A stretch of 64,000 nt of DNA from Euphorbia lathyris (lineage: Eukaryota; Streptophyta; Magnoliopsida; Malpighiales; Euphorbiaceae): contig NC_088917.1 in assembly GCF_963576675.1 (NCBI RefSeq), positions 30,720,501 through 30,784,500 of the forward strand, written 5' to 3'. The position numbers were made by a program, and so were the translations under genes. Shown here piece by piece: positions 24,717 through 34,782 of this stretch. The notes below the pieces were generated by a model that worked only from the letters and a program-made list of their open reading frames with translations, was not told the DNA's origin and made no database searches. Each line of letters begins with the position of its first letter. Position 1 is the first letter of the stretch.

Positions 24717-24812
24717 TGTAGCCGAGTCCGTGTCTTTTTTTCTCTGCTGGTTTTTTTGTTCTGTTGTTGTAATTTCTATTGCTCTTCAACCAAAAAAAAG
24801 ATCTGCAGTTAT

Positions 24813-25544
24813 TGGTAGGAGAGAAATCGTGGGAGGTGAAAACCGTATATTAATATAATCTAAAATTAAGGGATGTGTTCTTTTGACATATTGAATATAG
24901 GATTAGGAGTATTTGATATAAAAATAATAATTTCATCACTTTCACATATATATAAATTTTATCAGGCTTATGAGTTTCTTGTAATTGTCCCTAAATATAA
25001 ATCATCTTTTAAGTTGTTATGTGACCTTAAGACGCATTGCCTGCTATCCTCCTTTTCCTAAACTTTGTATTTCTTTTTATAAAAAACAAATTCATGATTA
25101 AATATTAATAATTATTAGTTGTAACAAGTTATTTTTATCTCTTTCCTTCTCTCTTAGATATATTTGTAGGGGTTGTATTGCATTAAAAAAATTTAAAAAA
25201 CTTTTAGTAAATTTTTAAAGTGATTGGGTTTATAGATTTTGATAAATTTTTAATAATTTTTTAGGGTAATAAAAAAATCTCTTAAAAAATTAAAATAGAT
25301 TCGTTATATATGTTTTTAATTTATTTGAATTATTTTTTAACATAAATTTATAATAATCACATATATAATTATTTAAAATATAAGTCTACCAACGGGTAAA
25401 GTTGTAAAAAACGTTAGGTGTTAGTTGGGCGGAGAAACCCTTCAAAGATTAATCGAGAATTAGTTGGGAATTAATTGAATTTGTATTTTTATATTTTTTA
25501 TTTATTAATCAACAAATTTTTATATAAATTCAATAAAGAAGCCA
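24813..25544. other. AT-rich intergenic sequence
   Basis: Strongly AT-rich DNA with poly-A/T runs. I recognise no gene or transposon. Confidence 0.5.
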
Positions 25545-26305
25545 TCGTGTATCTAAAGAAGGAAGGAAACTTGTTTTGAACCCGGATAGATGGATGCATG
25601 TAAGTCTAAACATCTTCCTTTTGACGAGCCAAAGACGGGCGAGCCGAACCTTCATTAGCTTACCTTAGGCGGGAATGGAATAACTGGAGCGCCGACCTAT
25701 CATTTCCTTCCCTTCTTGTCCTACTTTCCCTCTAAATCCATTTTTTCAAGTATCTTACCTGCCTTTTCCCACTTAGTGTCTCTTCTAGCTGGTGGCTAAG
25801 GCTATTGAGTTGAATTTAGCCATCTATGCAAGATAAAGGAATCAAATCCCAAAGAATCAAGTTCTATTCTAGGGTGTATTGAAAGGGAAGATAGACTACA
25901 AGGTACGAGTGGAATAAAAGAAGAATGTAAGGAAGAAAAAATTGTTTGCAAGCAAGCTCTTAATAGGGCAGTATCTGTACCTCTATGTGGTATGTGGTGT
26001 CTTCATCCCCCGTAGCTGTATTAGTAGTCCCTGGTAGTGGGAGCTTTCCCCAATGAGGGAAGCCTTTCAAATCTCCTTCAAGCAAGTAAAAGCTAGCAGT
26101 TGTAGGGTAAACCCTTTCGTCAGCCATGAGAAAGTGAGTTCTTTTTTAGTCAGTTCAGAAAAAGAAAGTGTCATCTGCCCTTGTGTTATGAATAAGACAG
26201 TCTCCTAGCTCACACCTTAGTGATATCGCTTACCTGGCTACTATTAGCTACCTAGCTCCTTAGACCGGTATAGGTTAGTTGAGTTGACTATTTTCAAGTG
26301 CCATG
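25545..26305. other. Organelle-like (perhaps mitochondrial) DNA, left part
   Basis: Base composition rises abruptly from very AT-rich to balanced. The texture (phrases such as GGGAGCTTTCCCCAATGAGGG and TAGGGTAAACCC) resembles plant mitochondrial intergenic DNA. No mitochondrial gene is identified, so the assignment rests on style only. The same kind of sequence resumes after the solo LTR at 29203. Confidence 0.35.
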
Positions 26306-26479
26306 TGTAGACACCGAGTCGGAGGACCTGTGACGAAAACCTGTAACAAGACGGTCGAAGCGGTTGGTTCCGGAAGTTTTAAAACAAAAATATATAATAA
26401 AAAGGGAAGAAGTTAATGGGAATCGCGGTCGTCAAGTGGACGGCTCGCGAGTGCTCAGTGACGTGGTGCGAACGCCTAG

Positions 26480-26935
26480 CGGCAGCCGACGCGTGTCCGA
26501 TGACAGTTGGACGCGCGCCCGGCAGCGCGGGACGCACGCTTGACGTCTACTGGGCGCGCGCGCCCGACAGCGCGGGGCGCACGCCCGACGGCCGCTGGGC
26601 GCGCACGCCCGGCAGCCTCTGGGCGAGCGCCCAACGACGTTGGGCGAACGCCCAACGGGCGTTGGGCGAACGCCCAACCTTCATTGGGCGGACGCCCAAC
26701 GTGAACGCTCAACCTTCGTTGGGCGGACGCCCAACGTGAACGCCCAACCTTCGTTGGGCGGACGCCCAACGTGGTTGGGCGAACGCCCAACTTTTGTTGG
26801 GCGGACGCCCAACGCATGTTGGGCGTCGCCCAACTGAAGTTGGGCGTTCGCCCAACTCGCCCAACTCAAGTTGGGCGTTCGCCCAACCTACTTTGGGCGA
26901 CGCCCAATCTTAATCGGGCGTCGCCCAAAGTTTCC
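26480..26935. repeat. Array of CpG-rich palindromes in the LTR
   Basis: About 13 copies of a near-perfect palindrome, GTTGGGCG-nn-CGCCCAAC with centres AA, GA, TT or a single base, lie at about 26620-26930, spaced roughly 20-35 bp. A more diverged GC-rich section with CGCGCGCCC words precedes them (26480-26620). Each unit can form a hairpin. The array sits just upstream of the TATA sequence, so it occupies the expected U3 enhancer position. Open frames through it are compositional artefacts. Confidence 0.9.
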
Positions 26936-26947
26936 GGGATCCGTTCC

Positions 26948-26954
26948 TATATAA
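26948..26954 (+). promoter_or_regulatory. Probable LTR TATA box
   Basis: TATATAA followed by GGCACG lies directly after the palindrome array and inside the U3 part of the solo LTR. Transcription would start about 30 bp downstream, near 26980. This is inferred from position and motif only. Confidence 0.55.
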
Positions 26955-29197
26955 GGCACGGATCCCCATGCATTTTAGAGGGAGGAATTTTTGGAGCTTT
27001 CTCACTCTAGACATTTTTAGAGTGAGAAAGTCAATTTTTTGGAGAAAATATTTTTTTTCCCAAAAAAATCCAAATTTTTCAAAGTTGAATATTTTATCGA
27101 AAACACAAAAAACACCGGAAAATCACGATTCGCGGAATCAACCGACTTCGACTGTCAGATACCGATCTTGAGGTATTATCTGAGGACTAGACTCGTTTTA
27201 TTTTATTTAATTTATTTCCTTTATTTATTTATTTTTATGTTATAATTTTATTTAGTTATTTATTTATTTATCACGCTTTATTTAATTTTTCGTATTTATT
27301 TAATTTTCGCCTCGTATTAAATAAACGTTCGGTTTTGTTTTGAAATAAAAACCTCGTTTTAATATCCCAATACGAACCGTGATCCGATTCAAAGGTAGTT
27401 CGGGATTAAAAAAACGTTGTAATTATAAGTTTTCAAAATTTTTCTAAATAACGTTTTAAATAAAAAAACATCGTTTAGGAACCTCCGCTATAGACTATGA
27501 TCCGTTTTTGGTAGTTCGGAGGTCCAAAACGATAGAATCGATCTAATCCAAAGTGTTTGAATAAATCTGAAAAGTTTTGGACTGTTTCTGTAATTCTCCC
27601 TTTTCTGTCACTAACAGCAGATTGGCGACGGATTTTCCGTCGGTAATCTGCTGGAAACCGAAAATCACCCTTTTAAACCATTTTCTCAACTTTTTGGTAT
27701 TTTAATCCTTTATATATATATGTATAATTATGTAACATGTTGGTAGAAATTATTTTTGAGGTATTTACTTAATAACTACCTATATATTTACTCATTTTGT
27801 ATTTTTGATTATGATTTTCAATTGATTTGGTTTTGGTATATATGTATATATATTCTTGGGTTATCAAATGATGGTTTAGCTATTATTTAGGGAAAGGTAT
27901 TTTCTATGTACTTATTATATCAAACTTATTTTCTAGTTTTTATGGTTTTCATTATTTTCACATAGTTATAAGTAGGATAAAAATGTACTCTATTTAATGT
28001 TTTCACTATCATTTCTTATACCTATATATTTATTACTTATTATCATCTTACTCATTTTTTATCATTATTTTTAGACAAAATGTATATATATATATATATA
28101 ACCTTTTGTTTTTCTTATTCTTTTGACATTTAGGTGTATATGTTTTAAATTGGTTTTATTTGGTGAATTTTGAAATTTAATTCATTACTTGTTGTCATTT
28201 TATCTACATAAAGGATAATTGAGTGAAAAAGGGGAAAATAAAAGACAAAAAGAGAATTTAATTTGTTTGTTTAATTTAAAGTTTTTCTAGATAATCCTAA
28301 AGTGTAAATAACGTTTTCTTGACGTTTTTTAAACCATTTCCAAAATATCACGTGTTGAAACCTTAATCCGTTCCAACGACGGATTAGGCGAACCTTGTAA
28401 TTAAAATCGTTTTCATTGTAAATAATAGAGTTTTGAATCGTTTTCTTAACTAAATGGTTTGTACAAAATAAATGGACTTGTATGCCTAATCACGTTTTTG
28501 GAGTTAAAGCTTTTATTCCACATTTTCAAACACTCGAGTCGTTCCAACGGCGATTCGAGTCGATGCCATGTAAATTAACGGGGTTTTGAAACGTACCTAA
28601 ATCGTTCTAACGACGATTAAGGTACGAACCATGTAAATAAACTCGTTTTGGGGAGTGAGATTAGCTTAGAGTTAGTGCATAGTCTAAAGCCTTAAATCAC
28701 ACTGTGAATAAATCAATTCTTCATTCTCCCCATCTCTCTCCTATGTATTTTGAATTTATGTAAATGGGTGATTCTTTACTAAAATGGATTTTAATAATAC
28801 ATGCTCAAAACGGTTTTCAAAACGAGAAAGAAAAGGTTTCAAATGAATTTCAAACTTAAAGAAATATGCGATTAGTCCGTTATCGCCTAACACGCTGAGT
28901 AGGAGGCCGGTGGTTCATAACCGGGCGATGTCGGGGTGCCTAGTAGCCTTTCTCCGAAAAGGAGCTAGCCTTCTCGGCTCGTACCTAAGTTTCCCGAACC
29001 CTCACCGGTCTCCCGCAAGGGATCGGTGTTCATTTTCCCATTCATGGGTGGCGACTCTTCCATACTCCGAGCTCCGGTCCTGTCGAGCAGCTTGATTCCA
29101 CGATTGGTTGCTTTCGGCGCCAATCACCGCTTACGTCGCCATGAGGTGTCCACCCTCCGGTCCGCCCGGGCGAGGCCGTTCGGCACCTTGTCTAACA

Positions 29198-29540
29198 CCA
29201 TGTCCTCACTCAAAGAAGTGGGCATCTAATATGATGTATATTCACAAAAAACAAAATAAGAGCCCTATTTGATTGGATTAGTTTTGTCTTGAGCTTATCC
29301 CATTGTTTGCTCTACTGAGAAGGCACTAGCTCTACTAAATGACTTACTTAAGGGCATGCAGGAAGTAGGGATATTAGAGATGGGACAAGTAACTATTCCT
29401 TTTTTCTAGCATGGGTAGTAAGCTAGCTAGGAATCACACGTCTTCTGAAAGGAAAAGCTCGGTATGGTACCGAAAGTAGAGAAAAAGAAAGGGTACTCGG
29501 ACCTCAGTACTAGAAAGTGGGTTAGGAATGCTAACTACTG
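29198..29540. other. Organelle-like DNA, right part
   Basis: After the second copy of the CCATG duplication and about 60 bp, the sequence again has the balanced, mitochondria-like texture (GAGCTTATCCC, AAGGCACTAGCTC, GGTACCGAAAG). It lasts until about 29540 and then returns to AT-rich DNA. It is probably continuous with 25545-26305 before the LTR inserted. Confidence 0.35.
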
Positions 29541-31011
29541 CAAACAATTAAAATATATATTATACAATCTAAAAAATAATAGTATAAAATTATTTAATAT
29601 AGAAAAACATGTATATTTGTAATATCTATCTTTAAAAATAGGCAAACATCAATATTTTAACAATAATGTCATTGAAACAACTCAAATAAAATGAAATAGA
29701 ATGTTCATAAGCAATATAATTTACCAAAATTATGAAATAATGTCATGAAAATCTTAATATCATAAAAAGAAGTAGAGAACGCAATTAAACCAAAATATCT
29801 GAAAATAAGAAACACAATTAATGAATAACCATGCGATGATGTTCAAAAGTGAATTATAATAAAGAAAAAAATTAATAATAAAAAATGTTTTTTTATCATC
29901 GTTCGACGTTCAGGTGGAGCCAATCGGTTAAAAATTGCTTAGGAGATACAAACACATTCACAACGATTAATCAGAGAAAATCAGTAAGGATTCTCGATTT
30001 TGAACGCCTCGGCAGCCTTGTTTTTTTAACAGTGCCAACTGGTAAGCATACAATTTATAAAAAAAAATTGATGAGATATAATTTATAAATTTAAGAGTCC
30101 CATATCATGAAATCTATAATTTATAAATTTAAGAATCCTCTATCGTGTCTTATAAAAAATAAAAAAATCTCATATTATGAAAACTATTAACGAGTAAAAT
30201 AAAAAGGAAGTTTGATATTTACAAAGAAACTTACCTATTAAATAATATGGTCGTACAGTAAGAACCAAACCGATAAGAAAAAACAGAAAACAATATTTAC
30301 TTGAAACAAAATCGTGTGAGGTTTTATTTCTTACATTTTGCTTGCTTTACTTCTTCTTTTTGCATCTAATGAAATTATAAGCATTTTTCTCAAAAATAAA
30401 TAAATAAAGACAGAAATTTCTGTCTTTTTTTTTTCCTTTCAAAACACAAAAAACAGAAATTTTTACTAACGCTTATCATATTTCTGCTTCAAAAAAACAT
30501 TATCATATTCCCAATTAATTTTCTCTCATATATATAGTTCATTTCAGGAATAATTCTTTTAGAGGCTCATGCTTCCGTACTCTATCTTTTTCAAATTTAA
30601 ATTTAATAACATAAAATTTACTTAATTCTTTACTTAATTAAGAACCAAATAAATATCAAACATTTGAAGTAAATTGTAGAAAACGAAACAGTTATCAACT
30701 ATATTATTGAAAGATTTCTTCAAACTTCCAAACTTGTCAAACATGCATGTTAAATTAATAATCAAATTCAAAGTTCATATAATAAAAAAACCCTCGTAAC
30801 TTTAATATAACTATACAATTACCTAACATGTCAGTTCATTCATCAATCAAGATTACAATGTGATCATTCGTCATACAAGAAGATTCGGAAAAATAAGAAA
30901 TATACATATGTTAATAAATATTTTATATCACATATTTATAAATAATAGTGGCAAAAACGAAACAAAACAAAATGAAGTAACAAAATTATTAATACCTATT
31001 TGAGCAATCTC
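29541..31011. other. AT-rich intergenic sequence
   Basis: No gene recognised. A perfect 22-bp palindrome lies at 30406-30427 (AAAGACAGAAATTTCTGTCTTT). It is followed by a T-run and is of unknown significance. Confidence 0.5.
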
Positions 31012-32255
31012 TTATTCAATTGAACTTTGCTCCATTAAATTGCATGTTATTGTAGGATGCTTCACCCAATCTTGCCCACAAATTAGTGCTTCCACAAACC
31101 GAGGAGTAAGAGAACTCCTAAAATAGTCAAGTACTCGACCTCTAGCACTAAATGCACTCTCAGAAGCAACTGTGGACGCTAAAATAGCCAATACATCTTT
31201 AGCCATCATACTAAGAACTTGATATTTATTAGAATTCGCCTTCCACGAATTCAAAATGTCAAAATTAGGATTATTTTCCTCTAAATCTTTAGACAAGTAC
31301 TTCTCCAATTCTGATTTCATATCTAACCCCTCCCCGTGCACCCCACCCCCCACCCTCCCCAATTCACCTTTTGTTTCTTAAACATACCAAACATAAAGCT
31401 AGAAGCATCATTCATTTTTTCATGCACAACATTCCTACAAACTTGACTTGCCCCATTTGTCCCACTTTCTCTTTCAAGCTTATAACATTTAGACCAAGAT
31501 ATGATTGATCAATAGTCCAATCAACCAATTCCATCTTATGTCTAGGATCAAGTACTTCAATGAACATCGTAATATTCAGATTATTTACATCAACCCAATA
31601 CTGATCATGTTTCTTCTTCATCTTAGAAGCCATTAACCTCAAACACAACTCATTATTCTCACACATTGAAGAAAGCATCATCCCAATACTATAAATTTGT
31701 GTCATGCATTCATTGTCAGTCACATAAGATGAGCCAGATACAAGCAATGTAATCTTATAAAAGATTTCGAGAAAAGGCAACAAAGTTCTAACATACTCTC
31801 AATCTCTATCACTAGATACACCATGTTTACTTCTAAGATCACTAGCATATTTAACATCAGTAGATATCAATATAATCCAAATGCTTTTTCAAATTTCAAA
31901 GCACATTCTAACATCAAGTAAGTGGAATTCCATCTAGTTTCTACATTAAAGCAAAAAAATTTGTTGATATCTAATTTCTCTTGAAGTGCGTAAGTTTTAT
32001 GTTTTTGCAACCTAGCATGAGAAGTTATCACATACTTAACAGAAAAATGAATCCTTACAATAGAATCATCTACTTCAGCCAAACCATCTTTGACAATCAA
32101 ATTCAAAATATGTGCAACACATCGCATATACAAGTATTCACCATCCAAGACACTCCATTTCCAAACCATCTTTAGACAAGTAACCTAAACCAACATCATT
32201 TGCAATTGCATTAGCAACAGTTATAGTCAAGACTCTCCCAATACTTAACATCTGA
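31012..32255 (-). pseudogene. hAT transposase pseudogene
   Basis: Read on the minus strand from about 32253, the frame gives a TITVANAIANDVGLGYL segment. RCVAHILNLIVKDGL and VETRWNSTYLML follow, which are conserved words of the hAT RNase H-like transposase core. Further on come a DUF4413-like part (31783-31412: TMFIEVLDPRHKMELVDW) and the C-terminal dimerisation domain (31362-31012: LEKYLSKDL, LAILASTVASESAFSARGRV). The three parts are in different frames with stops between them. A T-rich tract ending in CAG just upstream of 32253 looks like a 3' splice site. The N-terminal BED zinc finger and the element termini were not found. Confidence 0.85.
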
Positions 32256-33536
32256 AAAAAAATATACATTAGTTTATCAGAAGGCAACTAGTTAAACTAT
32301 TTCAAAACAAGTTCTTTACCTATTAATTCCTAATTAAACTAATTATGTACCAGTTCCTCAAACTAAATACTATGGTCTATCTTTTGGGGGAAAAAGACAT
32401 GTTTTGTTTAAGAAAATATTAGTTTGAGTATCTGACTAATTAATTTATCACTAACTAATTTAACTCAAGAAGAAGCCATTCATAAGGAAAGTAACCAGAA
32501 AAAAAACTAGCTTTGTTAAATGACACGAAATTAAATCAGGATGTAGATGGGGGGATTTGTTAAACTAGCTTTGTTCAACTATGCTCCTAAAGTACGTAAA
32601 ATGGAGGAAGGAATTTGTTCCAAATGGCTCTATTTTGCATCTCAACTCCCAAAAGAAGTAGCTCAGAATAATGTTTGTCCAAGGTTGTGATAAAAAAAAA
32701 TGGACGACATATTACTCTTCTTTTTGGAGCAAGACATTTTCAGAACAAAAATATAGATGAATTCAAGCGTATGCATCCTAACCTTCTCCCTGTTAAAAAG
32801 AGTTTGTAATTGATTTACAGTAATAGTAGACCTTCAAGGTTGGGATTATGCAAATTGTGACATTCGTGCATTTATTTCTACTCTATCCATTTTGCAGGTA
32901 TACATTCATTAAATAATCAATTAAATAGTGTAAATTGAATTAAGACATAAATTAAACAAGGTAAACATAAAAAAAAAATAATAGCACACATCATATTAAT
33001 AAAATGATAAGAATTTATATTAGTTAAACAATGCATTTGATAATAAACAAGAATGGCACAAATATTGATCTTCTCACAATATCTAATAAGCATCAAAGAA
33101 ATTAAACGAACTTGTCATGTCACCAAAGTTTAAATGTGAAAAAATTAAACAGTTACCAAGTCATTACTAATATAGTGGTTCTCTGTACTGCTGTTAAATT
33201 AAAAGATAAGAGTTATCACTCACAAGAGTTAGCAAAGAACAAGGGTTCTCTCTGTTTAAAGTCTCTTACCTTGAAGAGAGGTAGCGAAAACGTAAAGACT
33301 GAGGTGAGAGCATGATAGCATCGATGGTGGGTTGAATATTAACCGTGGAGAGGGGGAGCGAGGGTGAAGTTTGTAGAAGAAAAGAAGGAGATGAATGAAG
33401 TCGAGCAACGGATGAACATCGTAGAAGAAAAGAAGGAGATGTCAAATGAAGTCCAATAATATACTAAAGTTGAATGATATTATTAATTTTCAATGAACTT
33501 AAACTTAAACTTATTTCTTTTCATTAACTTAAATTT
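32256..33536. other. Sequence upstream of the hAT pseudogene
   Basis: AT-rich DNA that may include decayed 5' exons or an intron of the hAT gene, but I recognise no coding motif. A GTAGAAGAAAAGAAGGAGATG word occurs twice at about 33373-33440. Confidence 0.4.
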
Positions 33537-33697
33537 GGGGCCCATTTGGTTACTTATTGTTTGATGTTGCTGTTTGCTGTTTGAAAATGCTAGTTTTCCG
33601 AAAAGCAGAAATTCATTGTTTTAGTAAAATGCTACTTTTCACCTATAAAAGGTGAAAAAACAAACATGAGATGAAAAGTAGATAACCAAACACCTAG
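33537..33697. mobile_element. Short MITE with TTTGGTTA-type ends
   Basis: The left end GGGGCCCATTTGGTTAC and the right end GATAACCAAACACCT form an imperfect terminal inverted repeat around about 160 bp. The ATTTGGTTA/TAACCAAA ends are typical of small plant DNA-transposon MITEs. No protein is encoded and no certain target-site duplication was found. Confidence 0.5.
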
Positions 33698-34015
33698 TAA
33701 TTTCTTTTTAATTAACTTTAACTATGTAACTTATATTAGTTAGTAACTTAATATAAGTAAAATACTACTGACTACATATTAGTATTAAATAAAAAAAATA
33801 ATTAATTAATTGATATTTTTGAAAATATAAATTTGTTTTTATATTTTGTATATTTTTATAATATTTAATTGATATTCAACCGGTTACCCTTAGATTAAAT
33901 TTAATTTTTATCTCTTTGTAAAATTAATCTAACATGTAAATGTTATGATATACTTAGTTTGAAGTAAAATTGTGTTTGGCTATTAACATTAAAATATTCT
34001 TTTTTATTTTCCACC

Positions 34016-34526
34016 TGATAACTTGCCGGATCCGATTGGATATTCCCTGCCGGAGTTACCTGCAAAACAGAACCGGAGATAGGATCTCCGGGAAAACTCT
34101 CCGACGATCAAGTCAGTTTTTGTAAGAGGGTTGGTAATTTGACAATAATATTGTAGGGCAACAAATGTGAACGTACCTTTTTCCCTTGTTCTTAAGGCCT
34201 TTTATAGGTGTTTTTTAGGTAACCGCCGAGGGCGGTTACTCCTTAGTGGGCCACGTTCTGAGGGCGGTTCCCCCTTTTTAGGCCATGTCCCTTTCGTGGC
34301 TTTCATGGCAACGAACGTGGTTCTGAGTGGGAGTCTTGATGCTCCGTTTAGGAATTCGGGGCGGTTACTCGCTTCACCCGTTTCCGCTTATTCGGGTCCC
34401 ATTCGGGACGGTTACTCGATGCGCCCGCTTCCTTTATTCGGGTCCCATCCGATCTTAGACCATGGGTCTAAGTATGGGTTGGGCCTGCGAAATGAATATG
34501 ACCCGGTTTAGCCTCGCGGGTCATCA
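34016..34526 (-). repeat. Gypsy (Tat-like) LTR, left copy (3' LTR of the minus-strand element)
   Basis: 511 bp, TG...CA, nearly identical to 40575-41085. An open frame of about 114 codons in each LTR copy (34167-34511 and 40726-41070) has no recognisable domain and is probably chance. Confidence 0.92.
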
Positions 34527-34782
34527 CATGCCTCCCCTTTAGTTTGATACAAGAGCCCCTTTAGGGTCTGTTCATAGGGGACGCTTCGTTTTTGCTTGTC
34601 TATTCAAAATTCAAAAACTTGTGAATTTTTCCTCTTTCGTTATTTCTTTTCCGGCGTCATCTTTTCCGGCGTTGACCTCTTATTTCCGTCACTTCTCTGT
34701 GTTGTCTTTCCCATGTAAGTTTTCCTCTTCATAACTTGTACCTTGTTCGGCTTTTTACTTCTGTTTATTTCTTTTCCTCAAC

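Larger units (their letters stand above)
19007..24795 (+). mobile_element. Full-length L1-like LINE with 17-bp target-site duplication
   Basis: The sequence AAAAGATCTGCAGTTAT occurs immediately before the element (18990-19006) and again right after its A-tail (24796-24812). This is an exact 17-bp duplication of the kind left by target-primed reverse transcription. Between the copies lie a short 5' leader, ORF1, ORF2, a T-rich 3' UTR and a short A-run. The element is about 5.8 kb. Because the TSD is still exact and both ORFs have only a handful of lesions, it is younger than the LINE at 1986-6932. Confidence 0.93.
26306..29197 (+). mobile_element. Large (2.9 kb) solo LTR of a gypsy-type element
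   Basis: The unit begins TGTAGACACCGAGTCGG and ends CTTGTCTAACA, so its ends form the imperfect inverted pair TGTAGACA/TGTCTAACA. An exact 5-bp duplication CCATG flanks it (26301-26305 and 29198-29202). There is no second LTR or internal coding region, so I call it a solo LTR. Very long LTRs and the GGTGGCGACTC phrase near the 3' end (about 29045) suggest the Tat/Ogre group or a LARD, but that lineage call is an inference. The right half contains several diverged copies of a GTTCCAACGACGATT-type word (28370-28630). Confidence 0.8.

Noticed and set aside
26416..26869. Arg/Ala/Pro-rich overlapping open frames on both strands
   Set aside because: They arise from the CpG-rich palindrome array, which lacks stop codons by composition.
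26620..26930. CRISPR-like array of short repeats
   Set aside because: Spacing is irregular, units are palindromic with no unique spacers of constant length, and the context is a plant LTR.
30406..30433. Perfect palindrome followed by T-run, resembling a rho-independent terminator
   Set aside because: The context is plant nuclear DNA with no gene upstream; such a terminator has no role here.
34167..34511. 114-codon open frame present in both LTRs of the Tat-like element
   Set aside because: It lies fully within the LTR on the strand opposite the element and has no recognised domain; its repetition simply reflects the LTR pair.
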